From an uncultured Oscillospiraceae bacterium (GTDB lineage: Bacteria; Bacillota; Clostridia; Oscillospirales; Oscillospiraceae), in the NCBI GenBank assembly GCA_910577915.1, contig CAJTOM010000050.1, positions 1 through 19,558 on the forward strand: DNA of 19,558 nucleotides, in the 5' to 3' direction. A program made the translations under genes and the position numbers. Under the pieces are notes generated by a model. The model did not search any database, had not been told where the DNA came from, and saw nothing but the letters and a program-made list of their open reading frames with translations. Shown here piece by piece: positions 1 through 7,105 of the stretch (positions are counted from its first letter, which is position 1; every line of letters starts with the position of its first letter).

Positions 1-162
1 CAGTAAATCGTGAACACTCTTTTTGTGCAAGGAAACGCTTAGTTTTCTTACCCCCCGCCCCCCGAAAAACTACAATATTTCTTCGGCGTTTTCTTACATT
101 TTCAGATTGGCGTTGACAGAACGGATCCGCATGGAGGCGCTGGACGGGCAGACGCCGTAGCC
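1..162. other. Intergenic left edge, no gene recognised
   Basis: No gene is supported here. A plus-strand frame is open from 14 to a TAG at 158-160, but it has no plausible start or ribosome binding site and is closed by a TGA at 11-13, so it is not the tail of a gene entering from outside. The stretch is AT-richer than the rest and has a C-rich run near 50-63. Positions 19-30 share 12 bases (CTTTTTGTGCAA) with the inverted repeat at the right end of the window. Confidence 0.5.
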
Positions 163-213
163 GCGCAGAAAAAGAACGCCCCGGCTGTGGGAGGGTTCCA
201 CAGCCGGGGTGTT
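163..213 (-). terminator. Intrinsic terminator after the DAG-kinase-family gene
   Basis: The arms 175-190 and 198-213 pair over 16 base pairs (one G-U) around a 7-base loop. Read on the minus strand the hairpin is followed by TTCTTTTTCTG, a classic U-tract. It lies 18 bases after the stop codon of the lipid kinase and closes the minus-strand operon. The plus-strand side has no comparable T-run. Confidence 0.9.
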
Positions 214-231
214 CTCGCGCATATGGGCCGG

Positions 232-1170
232 TCACTCCGGCAGGGGAACGCAGGTGGCGTTGGGGTCGCAGCCGGCGGGGCCGAAGAAGGACACCCTTTT
301 TTCCGACAGGCGGAACGCTGCCTCCCGACTGAGGGTGCACTCCCCATCCAGGCAGGTGACGATGTCCCTGTCCTGGGAGCGGATGACCACCTCCCTGGCG
401 GTGTAGCACCGGGCCACGTCCGGCAGGGTGTGGTACAGGCCCTTGGAGTAGGCCCCCACAAAGCGGAGGAAGGCGGGGCGGCTGACCTTTCGGACAATGA
501 GGGTGTTGAGGACGCCGTCGTCCATCCGGGCCTCTCCCACGGGCATGAAGCCGCCGCCGTAGTACCGGCCGTTGCAGACGGCGGCCAGCACGTAATCGCC
601 GGTCATGGGCGCTCCGTCCAGGGTGATGGTCCAGCGGTGGTCCAGGCCCCTCACCAGGAAGTTGACCCCCAGGGAGAGGATATAGCTGCCCTGGCCGCCC
701 AGCAGGGGCAGTTTACCGTATGTATGTACGTCCCGGGCTACCTGGGCGTCAAAGCCGGAGCAGGCCACCGTCAGGGCCAGGCGGCCGCTGCAGTCGATGG
801 CGTCCAGGGGGAAGGCGGGGCCGTCCCAGAGGTTCTCCGGGTCGGCAAACAGGGCCGCCGTGCCGCCGAAGTTCTTCAGGAAGTCGTTGCCCGTGCCCAC
901 GGGGATGCAGGTCATGGCGGCATTTTCAAATCCGGCAATGCCGTTGGCCGTCTCGTTGACGGTGCCGTCCCCGCCGCAGGCGTAGATGCGCACCGGCTCC
1001 CCCCGCGCCGCCAGGCTCCGGGCGGTCTCCATGGCGTGGCCGGGCCGCCTGGTGAGGATGCACTCCACGTCCAGGCCGTGCCGGACCTCCAGCTGCTTGG
1101 CCATGCCCATCAGCCGGGCGGTGCAGTCCCGCTTCCCGGCAGCGGGGTTGATGATGAATACGTGCTTCAT
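232..1170 (-). CDS. Diacylglycerol kinase family (YegS/DgkB-like) lipid kinase
   Basis: This 312-residue protein belongs to the soluble diacylglycerol/lipid kinase family (DAGK catalytic domain), which phosphorylates diacylglycerol or related lipids with ATP at the inner membrane face. Visible motifs are NPAAGK at residues 8-13, the nucleotide-binding GGDGT at 66-70 and GTGNDF at 91-96, followed by the beta-sandwich C-terminal half typical of the family. The length is normal (about 300). The frame is open further upstream, but the ATG at 1170 is preceded by a good GGGAGG and directly starts the conserved first strand, so I chose it. It is the last gene of the PpiC-truB-ribF unit, 25 bases after ribF, and is followed by a terminator. 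In Gram-positives DgkB recycles diacylglycerol from lipoteichoic acid synthesis; YegS-like or BmrU-like members differ in substrate, so the exact lipid is not settled. Confidence 0.9.
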   Translation of the reverse strand: MKHVFIINPAAGKRDCTARLMGMAKQLEVRHGLDVECILTRRPGHAMETARSLAARGEPVRIYACGGDGTVNETANGIAGFENAAMTCIPVGTGNDFLKNFGGTAALFADPENLWDGPAFPLDAIDCSGRLALTVACSGFDAQVARDVHTYGKLPLLGGQGSYILSLGVNFLVRGLDHRWTITLDGAPMTGDYVLAAVCNGRYYGGGFMPVGEARMDDGVLNTLIVRKVSRPAFLRFVGAYSKGLYHTLPDVARCYTAREVVIRSQDRDIVTCLDGECTLSREAAFRLSEKRVSFFGPAGCDPNATCVPLPE

Positions 1171-1195
1171 GGCGTCGCCTCCCTGTCTGTCCGGC

Positions 1196-2113
1196 CTACG
1201 CGCCGGCGGCTCCGTCCGGGCGGAAATAGGCCCGGGCCGCCGCCGCGTCCGCCGCAATCTGGGCCCCCAGGGCCTCCAGACTCTCAAAGCGCCGCTCCGG
1301 ACGCAGCATCTTCAGAAATTCCACCCGGCAGACCGCGCCGTACAGATCCCCGGCGGGGGTGAGCAGGTGGCTCTCCACCGTCACGCCGCCGTCGGTGTCC
1401 ACCGTGGGGCGCACGCCCACGTTGGTGACGGCGGGAAAGGAGACTCCGTCCACTGTCACCCGGGCCACGTAGACGCCGAAGGCCGGCGTCAGCTGCCGGG
1501 GGTCCGGTACCAGGTTCACCGTGGGGGCCCCCAGCCGGGAGGAGCCCAGCCGCTTCCCGTGCCGCACCGGGCCGGAGATGGCGAAGGGCCGGCCCAGAAA
1601 GCGCCGCGCCGCCTCCGCCTCCCCCCGCTCCAGCAGGGCGCGGATGTGGGTGGAGCTCACCGTCACGCCCTCCAGGCGCACGGCGGGGATGACGTCGCAA
1701 TTCAGGCCCAGCTCCGCGGCCTTCTCCCGCAGGAGGTCCGCGTTTCCGGCGTTTTTGTGGCCGAAGCGGAAGTCGTGGCCCGCCACCAGCCAGCCGGCCC
1801 GGTAGGTCTCGGACAGCATGACCACAAAGGCCTCCCAGGGCATGGTCATCATGGTCCGGTCGAAGGGCAGCGCGATGACCTCCAGCCCCGGAAACAGCGC
1901 CGCCGCCGTCCGCCGCCGCTCCTGGACGGTGGTCAGCAGGGGCACCGGGGTGCCGGTGACAAACTCCCGGGGGGAGCGGTCGAAGGTCAGCAGGGCCGGG
2001 GCCAGGGCGCGCTCCGCCCCCCGCTCCGCCGCCCGGCGCAGCAGGGCCTGGTGGCCCAGGTGCAGGCCGTCGAAAAAGCCCAGGGCGATCACCCGTTTTT
2101 GATTACTCTCCAT
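1196..2113 (-). CDS. ribF: Bifunctional riboflavin kinase / FAD synthetase
   Basis: The 305-residue protein converts riboflavin to FMN and then to FAD in the cytoplasm. The N-terminal FAD synthetase (nucleotidyltransferase) domain, about residues 1-160, shows GFFDGLHLGH at 12-21 with the HxGH signature at 18-21, FRFGHKNAG at 115-123 and SSTHIR at 153-158. The C-terminal flavokinase domain, about 172-295, shows GAPTVN at 195-200 and the catalytic-region VESHLL beginning at 246. Length matches the family. The ATG at 2113 has GGAGAGG just upstream. It follows truB by 24 bases; a truB-ribF neighbourhood is common in Firmicutes. No FMN riboswitch is seen nearby, so it is probably expressed constitutively with the operon. 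Confidence 0.96.
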   Translation of the reverse strand: MESNQKRVIALGFFDGLHLGHQALLRRAAERGAERALAPALLTFDRSPREFVTGTPVPLLTTVQERRRTAAALFPGLEVIALPFDRTMMTMPWEAFVVMLSETYRAGWLVAGHDFRFGHKNAGNADLLREKAAELGLNCDVIPAVRLEGVTVSSTHIRALLERGEAEAARRFLGRPFAISGPVRHGKRLGSSRLGAPTVNLVPDPRQLTPAFGVYVARVTVDGVSFPAVTNVGVRPTVDTDGGVTVESHLLTPAGDLYGAVCRVEFLKMLRPERRFESLEALGAQIAADAAAARAYFRPDGAAGA

Positions 2114-2137
2114 GGCCTACCTCTCCAGGCGGCGCAC

Positions 2138-3004
2138 TCAGCCGCCGAAAAAATTCTTGACGGACCGCAGCTGCCCCTTCTCCCACTGGCTCAGGCAGAG
2201 AAATTCCTGGTCCTGGCTGTAGACGCGGTACCGTCCGGGCGGCAGCTCGGGCGCAGGGATGGGGTTCCCGTTGCGCGCCAGCCGCTCCAGCCGGGGGGAG
2301 CGCAGCAGGAAGACCGGACAGCCGGCAAAAAGGCAGTCCACCGGCATAAGCAGATCCTCGCCCCGCTCCTGGACCTGCTCCAGCGTCACCGCGTCCTCGA
2401 TGGGGAAGCCGGCGGCCATGGTCCGGCGCAACGCGTCCATGCACCCTCCGCAGCCCAGGGCCTGTCCGATGTCGTGGCAGAGGGTGCGCACATAGGTGCC
2501 CTTGGAGCACCGGACCCGGAGCAGGTACCGGTCCGGCCCGGTCTGCTCCAGCACCTCCAGGGCGTGGATGGTGACGGGCCGGGGGGGACGGTGGACCTCC
2601 TGGCCCTTCCGGGCCAGATCGCAGAGCTTCCTGCCGCCGATCTTGATGGCGGAGTACATGGGGGGCACCTGCTCGATGGGGCCGGTGAACCGGAGCAGGA
2701 CCGCCTCCAGCGCCCGCCGGTCTGCTGTGACGGGCCGGGTCTCCATAACCTGGCCCGTGCTGTCCTGGGTGTCGGTGACCAGCCCCAGGCGCAGTCCGGC
2801 GACATACTCCTTGTCCCCCTTCTCGGCGAACTCCACCGCCTTGGCGGCGCTCCCCACGAAGACGGGCAGCACGCCGGTGGCCATGGGGTCCAGCGTCCCC
2901 CCATGGCCCACCCGGCGCTCTTTCAAAATGCCCCGCAGCTTGGCGCATACGTCCATGCTGGTCCAGCCGGCGGGCTTGTCGATGATGATGATCCCGTTAG
3001 GCAT
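2138..3004 (-). CDS. truB: tRNA pseudouridine(55) synthase TruB
   Basis: The 288-residue enzyme makes pseudouridine 55 in the T-loop of most tRNAs. The N-terminus NGIIIIDKPAGWTS is the family's opening motif, and the catalytic aspartate is D39 in GGTLDPMATG (35-44). A short C-terminal PUA-like part follows from about residue 230. The frame stays open for 64 codons upstream inside the foldase gene, but only the ATG at 3004 gives the conserved N-terminus. That start lacks a clear Shine-Dalgarno sequence and sits 7 bases after the stop of the preceding gene, so translation is probably coupled to it. An alternative ATG at 3040, with GGAGAG upstream, would add 12 unconserved residues. Confidence 0.96.
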   Translation of the reverse strand: MPNGIIIIDKPAGWTSMDVCAKLRGILKERRVGHGGTLDPMATGVLPVFVGSAAKAVEFAEKGDKEYVAGLRLGLVTDTQDSTGQVMETRPVTADRRALEAVLLRFTGPIEQVPPMYSAIKIGGRKLCDLARKGQEVHRPPRPVTIHALEVLEQTGPDRYLLRVRCSKGTYVRTLCHDIGQALGCGGCMDALRRTMAAGFPIEDAVTLEQVQERGEDLLMPVDCLFAGCPVFLLRSPRLERLARNGNPIPAPELPPGRYRVYSQDQEFLCLSQWEKGQLRSVKNFFGG

Positions 3005-3011
3005 AGGGCGC

Positions 3012-4238
3012 TCAGTTGGAACCGCCGGCTTCGCCGCCATCCGCGTCGGGCTCTCCGGCGTCTCCGGTGCCGTCCGCATCCCCACCAGCGTCTCCGGCTC
3101 CCTCGTCCGCAGGCGTCTTGGCGGCCATGAGGGCCTCGGCGGCCTCGTTGTAGCCGGCGTAGAAGCTGCCGGCCTCAATGGAGTCCAGCTTCTCACTGCG
3201 CACCACCTCCGCCTCCGCCATCTGCTCCTCCAAAATGAGGGTCAGCTGGTCGCCCGCCAGGGACAGGCGCTGGGCCTCGGTCAGATCCTTGCGCAGGAGG
3301 ATGTGGAAGCCGTAGTTGGTCTCCACAATGCCGCTGAGCTGGCCCACCTCCAGGGAGAGGGCCGCGTCCTTAAACTTCTGGACAAAGTTGGTGTTCTCAT
3401 CCATGAGGTAGCCCGTCTCGGTCTCCCGGCCGGGGTCCTCGCCGTGCTCCGCCGCCAGCTGGGTGAACAGGGCCTCCCGATCTTCGGCGGCCTGGAGCTG
3501 GGCCAGCAGGTCCTCCGCCGCAGCCCGCTTGGCGGCGATCTCCTCCTCGGGGAGGGCCTCGCCGGTCTCGTTGTTCACGGTGGAGAGGAGGATGTGGTCC
3601 ACGTAGATGCTGCCGCCCAGCTCGCGGTAGAGCTCATCGCCCTCCACCAGCACCAGCTCCCGCAGGCGGTCGAAGAGGAAGCCGGCGGCGGAGATGCGGC
3701 GGAAGTTCTCCTGGGTGATGCCCATAAGCTCCAGGTAGTCCGCGAAGCCCTCCTCCCCCAGCTGCTCCTTGGCGGAGGCGATGCTGCCGTCCAGGGCGGC
3801 CTGGTCCTCCTCGGTGAGGGAGACGTCCCGGCGGGCGGCCAGGTTTTCGATGGCGGCGTAGAATTTTACGCTGTTCTCCGCGTCCTCCAGGGCCTTCTGG
3901 GCCAGAGTCTTGCCCTCCTCAAAGTCGGCATCCCAGCTGAGGGAGCCGTCCTCGCCGAAGAGCTCGCCGTAGAGGCCGTAGTAGGTATGGTACATGTTCA
4001 GGCTGTTCTCCAGGTTGCCGCAGGTGTAGGTCAGCCAGTAGAAGTACAGCTCCGCAGGAATCTGGTTCCCGTCCACCTCCAGCACCGTCTCTCTAGGGTG
4101 GATGCCGGTGACGTCGTAGTAGATGCCGTAGGGGGCCTCCTCCGTGGGGGTATCAATCGGACGCTTGTCCCCGCAGCCGGCGCACAGGCCGGCCAGAAGT
4201 ACCAGGGCCAGAAGCCCGCTCATCCATCTTTTCATCAT
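3012..4238 (-). CDS. PpiC-type (parvulin) peptidyl-prolyl isomerase lipoprotein, PrsA/SurA-like
   Basis: This 408-residue protein is probably an extracytoplasmic foldase tethered to the membrane. Residues 1-21 form a lipoprotein signal peptide (MMKRW, then a Leu/Ala core) with lipobox CAGC and acylated Cys22. A SurA_N/PrsA-like helical region follows to about 205. A parvulin domain covers about 211-318, with VDHILLST at 213-220 and NYGFHILL at 308-315, the two histidine-containing strands of PpiC domains. A further helical part runs to about 375, and the last 32 residues are an acidic Gly/Asp/Ala-rich tail that looks disordered. The start at 4238 has GCGAGGA upstream; the next codon is also ATG. 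It is the first gene of the truB-ribF-lipid kinase unit. The Cys at lipobox position -3 is unusual but tolerated. PrsA is the closest named role, not proven here. Confidence 0.88.
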   Translation of the reverse strand: MMKRWMSGLLALVLLAGLCAGCGDKRPIDTPTEEAPYGIYYDVTGIHPRETVLEVDGNQIPAELYFYWLTYTCGNLENSLNMYHTYYGLYGELFGEDGSLSWDADFEEGKTLAQKALEDAENSVKFYAAIENLAARRDVSLTEEDQAALDGSIASAKEQLGEEGFADYLELMGITQENFRRISAAGFLFDRLRELVLVEGDELYRELGGSIYVDHILLSTVNNETGEALPEEEIAAKRAAAEDLLAQLQAAEDREALFTQLAAEHGEDPGRETETGYLMDENTNFVQKFKDAALSLEVGQLSGIVETNYGFHILLRKDLTEAQRLSLAGDQLTLILEEQMAEAEVVRSEKLDSIEAGSFYAGYNEAAEALMAAKTPADEGAGDAGGDADGTGDAGEPDADGGEAGGSN

Positions 4239-4274
4239 GTTTTGGTTTCCTCGCGATTTCTTTAAAATTGTGGG

Positions 4275-4294
4275 CCCGCCCGCGCTCGGGCGGG
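4275..4294 (-). promoter_or_regulatory. GC-rich leader hairpin before the PpiC lipoprotein gene
   Basis: An 8-base-pair stem (4275-4282 with 4287-4294, loop CGCT) lies between the predicted transcript start near 4300 and the start codon at 4238. On the minus strand it is followed by CCCACAATTTTAAAG, only a weak U-tract. It could weakly terminate transcripts arriving from prmA and the YcxB-like gene, or stabilise the 5' end of the foldase mRNA. The role is inference. Confidence 0.5.
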
Positions 4295-4306
4295 GCGCAC
4301 CGTGTC

Positions 4307-4335
4307 ATCATACCACGGATTGGACGCGGATACAA
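4307..4335 (-). promoter_or_regulatory. Predicted sigma-A promoter for PpiC-truB-ribF-lipid kinase operon
   Basis: On the minus strand, TTGTAT (4330-4335) is separated by exactly 17 bases from TATGAT (4307-4312). The -10 is extended by TGG immediately before it. Transcription would begin near 4300, about 60 bases before the start codon. Confidence 0.75.
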
Positions 4336-4343
4336 TAGGGGCG

Positions 4344-4868
4344 CTACGACTTCCGCAGACGCAGGCGGCCCCGCTCGATCACGGTGCGGAAGATCTGCCG
4401 CAGCTGGGCGCACTCCGCCGCCCGGTCCTCCATCTGGGCCTTGGGAAGGATCCAGGCCTGGCTGTCGGAGAGGAACAGGTAGAAGGCCCCCCGGGTCTCC
4501 TGGACCCGGCGGAGCTTGTCAAAGCCCAGCTTGGCCCGGTCCTTCCCCACGGTGACGCGGACCCCGAAGCCGTCGATCTCCGTCTCCTGGACGTAGCGCT
4601 CCCGGCCGGAGCGGCGCAGCTGGGCGCGGACCCTCATGCAGGTGGAGACCGCCAGAAACAGGGTGGACAGCCCCATGCCCGCCGCCGCCCCCGCCAGCAG
4701 CAGAAGCCCCCGCAGGGGCAGGGACAGCGCCGGCATATACAGCAGGGCCGCCAGGGCCCCCACCGCGCCAAAGCCTACAATGCCCTTCCTCCAGCTGCCC
4801 AGCACCAAGGTCAGGTAAAAGTTCCGGGTCTCCCGGCGTCCAATGGTAAAATTCCGGCGGTATGACAT
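4344..4868 (-). CDS. YcxB-like membrane protein
   Basis: This 174-residue protein has two adjacent hydrophobic segments, about residues 30-46 and 50-74, and then a soluble domain of about 100 residues. That domain has the pattern of YcxB-like C-terminal domains: a strand containing EIDGFGVRV, then KLGFDKLRRVQET, then an aromatic strand ending FLSDSQAWILPKAQM. The family resembles bacterial PH-like domains of unknown function anchored in the cytoplasmic membrane. The ATG at 4868 has AAAGGAGT at good spacing. It follows prmA by 28 bases in the same direction and is probably cotranscribed; nothing links the two biochemically. Family assignment is by motif recall only. Confidence 0.75.
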   Translation of the reverse strand: MSYRRNFTIGRRETRNFYLTLVLGSWRKGIVGFGAVGALAALLYMPALSLPLRGLLLLAGAAAGMGLSTLFLAVSTCMRVRAQLRRSGRERYVQETEIDGFGVRVTVGKDRAKLGFDKLRRVQETRGAFYLFLSDSQAWILPKAQMEDRAAECAQLRQIFRTVIERGRLRLRKS

Positions 4869-4896
4869 CTGTACGCACTCCTTTTCTCACGCGGCC

Positions 4897-5850
4897 TCAG
4901 CGGCACAGAAAGCTGTGCCAGCCCTCGGACCGGTTTTCCTCCAGAACGGTGAAGCCCGATGCCTCCAGGGCGGCGCGGACCTCCCCTGCCCGCTCGTCGA
5001 TGATCCCGGAGCACAAAAAGAGCCCCCCCTCCGCCAGCAGGTCCCCCACGGCGGGGGCCAGGGCGATGATCACGTCGGAGACGATGTTGGCCACGACCAT
5101 GTGGTAACCCCCGCCCAGCTCCCGCCGCAGGCCAGGGTCCGTGAGTACGTCCCCGGCCAGGACGGTGTACCGCTCCCGGCCCACGCCGTTGAGGGCGGCG
5201 TTCTCATAGGCGATGTCCACCGCCTTCTCGTCGATGTCACAGGCAGCTGCCTCCGCAGCCCCCAGCAGCAGGGCGGCGATGGAGAGAATCCCGCTGCCGC
5301 AGCCCAGATCCAGCACCCGCATGCCCGGCGTCACCGTCCGCTCCAGGGCGGTCAGGCACAGGCGGGTGGTGGCGTGACTGCCGGTGCCGAAGGCCAGGCC
5401 GGGGTTCAGGCGCAGGGCCACCCGGCCTTGGGGGTCCGCCTCCTCCCAGTCGGGGATGACGATCAGGCGCTCCCCGATCTCCATGGGCTTGTAGAAGGCC
5501 TTCCAGTTGTTCTCCCAGTCGGCGTCCTCCACCCCGTCCATGGTCAGCAGCAGAGGGGCGCACTCCGGGCGGGCCCGCTTCAGCTCCGCCATAGCGATGC
5601 GCACCGCCGCCACCTGGGCGAAGCCGGCCTCGCTCTCCTCGGCGTAGAAAGTGACGCGGCACTTGCCGGTCATGGACCGGTCCAGCTCCTCGTCCACGTA
5701 GTCCCAGTACTGCCGGTTCTGCTCCAGAAAGCGGCGGAAGTCCCCCTCGTCCTCAATAACCAGGCCGTCGATGCCCAGGCCGCTGAGCATGGTCTCCACA
5801 GGCTCCAGGCCGGCGGGGGAGGTGTCGATGTGCAGCGCTAACCACTTCAT
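4897..5850 (-). CDS. prmA: Ribosomal protein L11 methyltransferase PrmA
   Basis: The 317-residue SAM-dependent enzyme methylates lysines and the N-terminus of ribosomal protein L11. It has the small N-terminal L11-recognition domain (MKWLALHIDT onward) and a class I methyltransferase domain with PGLAFGTGSHATT at 150-162, SAM-binding DLGCGSG at 181-187, acidic DID at 205-207 and VANIVSD at 253-259. Length is typical. The reading frame is open for 143 codons further upstream, but only the ATG at 5850 gives the conserved N-terminus, and AAGGGGA precedes it. In many Firmicutes prmA sits beside dnaJ or an RsmE gene; here it is followed by a YcxB-like gene instead, under its own promoter. Confidence 0.97.
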   Translation of the reverse strand: MKWLALHIDTSPAGLEPVETMLSGLGIDGLVIEDEGDFRRFLEQNRQYWDYVDEELDRSMTGKCRVTFYAEESEAGFAQVAAVRIAMAELKRARPECAPLLLTMDGVEDADWENNWKAFYKPMEIGERLIVIPDWEEADPQGRVALRLNPGLAFGTGSHATTRLCLTALERTVTPGMRVLDLGCGSGILSIAALLLGAAEAAACDIDEKAVDIAYENAALNGVGRERYTVLAGDVLTDPGLRRELGGGYHMVVANIVSDVIIALAPAVGDLLAEGGLFLCSGIIDERAGEVRAALEASGFTVLEENRSEGWHSFLCR

Positions 5851-5878
5851 TGTCGGTCCCCTTTTTCCGTTTTTTTCT

Positions 5879-5907
5879 ATTATAACGGATGTGGGCGCAA
5901 AAAACAA
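5879..5907 (-). promoter_or_regulatory. Predicted sigma-A promoter for prmA
   Basis: On the minus strand TTGTTT (5902-5907), a 17-base spacer and a perfect TATAAT (5879-5884) lie about 30 bases before the prmA start codon. It is divergent from the promoter at 5984-5992. Confidence 0.8.
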
Positions 5908-5983
5908 TGCAATCTTAAAAATTCGGAGAAAAGATGGGGCGGGCCGCCGGTTTTTGGCGGAGCCCTTCCCGCCTTGACAGGCG

Positions 5984-5992
5984 TGGTATACT
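5984..5992 (+). promoter_or_regulatory. Predicted extended -10 promoter for DUF4430/ECF genes
   Basis: TGGTATACT is an extended -10 element 46 bases before the start codon. No matching -35 is seen at 16-18 bases; the TTGACA at 5974-5979 is only 7 bases away and cannot serve. A small hairpin (6011-6015 with 6019-6023, loop GCG) ends just before the AGGAGGA ribosome binding site. Confidence 0.6.
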
Positions 5993-6037
5993 AAAGGGGT
6001 TATTTTAAGCGCGCCGCGGGCGCAGGAGGATACCATC

Positions 6038-6460
6038 ATGCATGAGAAAAAACAGGACGGACACAGACGGAGCGCCCTCTGGGCGGCCTTGGCACTGGCG
6101 GCGGCGGTTCTGGCGCTGCTGGCGGTGTGGCGGCTGCTGGCCCCCCGTGGGGCGGCGGGGGAGAAGCATCTGACGGTGGAGGTCGTCCACGGGGACGGGA
6201 GCGTCCGGGAGTTTGCCCTGGACACCGACGAGGCCTGCCTGGGGCCGGCCCTGGTGGCCGGCGGGGTGGTGGAGGACAACCAGGGGCCCTACGGCCTCTA
6301 CATCCTCACCGCCGACGGGGAGACCGCCCGCGAGGCCGCCCAGGAGTGGTGGCGGATCACCAGGGACGGCGAGGCGGTGAACACCGGGGCGGACAGCACC
6401 CCCATCGCCGGCGGGGAGCACTACGAGCTGACCTTCACGGTGGGCTATGACGGGATCTGA
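6038..6460 (+). CDS. Membrane-anchored DUF4430 domain protein
   Basis: This 140-residue protein has one N-terminal hydrophobic segment, about residues 13-34 after a basic start (HEKKQDGHRR), and an exported domain of about 100 residues. That domain fits DUF4430: it opens with KHLTVEVVHGDGS and ends with a TPIAGGEHYELTFTVGY strand. DUF4430 resembles the C-terminal beta domain of transcobalamin and intrinsic factor, so ligand capture at the cell surface is a reasonable inference. There is no LPxTG motif and no lipobox, so the anchor is a transmembrane helix. AGGAGGA precedes the ATG at 6038. The 3' end overlaps the downstream ECF S-component gene by 14 bases, which argues for a joint function, probably delivering a small cofactor or vitamin to that transporter. 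Confidence 0.8.
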   Translation: MHEKKQDGHRRSALWAALALAAAVLALLAVWRLLAPRGAAGEKHLTVEVVHGDGSVREFALDTDEACLGPALVAGGVVEDNQGPYGLYILTADGETAREAAQEWWRITRDGEAVNTGADSTPIAGGEHYELTFTVGYDGI

Positions 6461-6968
6461 GCGCCGGGGCGGGAGCGCCGGGGAGCTGGCGGTACTGGGC
6501 CTTCTGACGGCGCTTCTGTTCGGGAGCAAGCTGGCCTTGGCGTGGCTGCCCAACGTGGAGCCGGTGTCCCTGCTGGTGATCGTATACACGGCGGTGCTGG
6601 GCTGGCGGGCGCTGCTGCCCCTGTACGCCTATGTGCTGCTGGAGGTGGTCACCTGGGGGCTGAACCTGTGGTCGGTGTGCTATGTATATGTGTGGCTCAT
6701 CCTGGCCGGGGCGGCCTGGCTGCTGCGGCGGATGGAGTCCCCCTTGGGCTGGGCGGCGCTGTCGGGGGGCTTCGGGCTGGCCTTCGGCGCGCTGTGCGCG
6801 CCGGTGTACCTGCTCAGCGGGGGCTGGGCCTTCGCCCTGAGCTGGTGGGTGCAGGGGATCCCCTTCGACATCATCCACTGCGGGGGGAATTTCTGCATGG
6901 CCCTGGTCCTCTTCCGCCCCCTGCGGTCGCTGCTGGAGCGGCTGGCGGGACAGGCCGGGCTGCTGTGA
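6447..6968 (+). CDS. ECF transporter S component, substrate unknown
   Basis: The 173-residue protein is almost wholly hydrophobic, with about six membrane segments (roughly residues 13-35, 37-52, 54-70, 73-93, 98-125 and 130-157). The last has the FDIIHCGGNF pattern seen in S components of energy-coupling factor transporters, which bind vitamins or metals and share an EcfA/EcfA'/EcfT energising module encoded elsewhere. The start at 6447 lies inside the DUF4430 gene (14-base overlap) and has only a weak upstream GGTGGG, so translational coupling is likely. No EcfA or EcfT gene is in the window, which is usual for group II systems. Cobalamin is an attractive guess because of the DUF4430 partner, but no cobalamin riboswitch is seen upstream; other substrates remain possible. 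Confidence 0.78.
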   Translation: MTGSERRGGSAGELAVLGLLTALLFGSKLALAWLPNVEPVSLLVIVYTAVLGWRALLPLYAYVLLEVVTWGLNLWSVCYVYVWLILAGAAWLLRRMESPLGWAALSGGFGLAFGALCAPVYLLSGGWAFALSWWVQGIPFDIIHCGGNFCMALVLFRPLRSLLERLAGQAGLL

Positions 6969-7044
6969 CGGGCCGCGGCTCTCTCCGGAGGGGCCGGGCG
7001 GACGCCGCCGGCGGAAAAAGACGCTTTCCTATTGCCGGAAAATA

Positions 7045-7053
7045 TGGTATACT
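7045..7053 (+). promoter_or_regulatory. Predicted extended -10 promoter for deoC-deoD
   Basis: TGGTATACT, identical to the element at 5984-5992, lies 53 bases before the deoC start. A weak -35 candidate TTTCCT occupies 7025-7030 at a 17-base spacing. Confidence 0.6.
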
Positions 7054-7105
7054 GCCTTTGTCAGATCAAATGAGCCGCATCTGCGGAGAAATGAGGAAAA
7101 CTACT

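Noticed and set aside
1..160. Tail of a plus-strand gene ending at the TAG at 158-160
   Set aside because: The frame is closed by TGA at 11-13 and has no start with a ribosome binding site, so it is too short to be credible.
986..4265. Long plus-strand open frames of 714 and 589 residues (986-3130 and 2496-4265)
   Set aside because: They run antisense to ribF, truB and the foldase gene, have no ribosome binding sites and give His/Gln/Gly/Pro-rich protein without motifs.
5974..5979. TTGACA as the -35 of the DUF4430 promoter
   Set aside because: It is only 7 bases from the TATACT element and no suitable hexamer lies 16-18 bases downstream. The same applies to TTGACA at 8534-8539.
5885..6037. 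A cobalamin riboswitch before the DUF4430/ECF genes
   Set aside because: The leader after the promoter is under 50 bases and lacks the B12-box (GCCACTG-type) sequence.
5851..6279. A 143-codon upstream extension of prmA
   Set aside because: It would cross the prmA promoter and overlap the divergent DUF4430 gene; the ATG at 5850 has the ribosome binding site and the conserved N-terminus.
6542..7105. An upstream extension of deoC to 6542
   Set aside because: It overlaps the ECF S-component gene in another frame and includes the deoC promoter; the aldolase begins at 7106.
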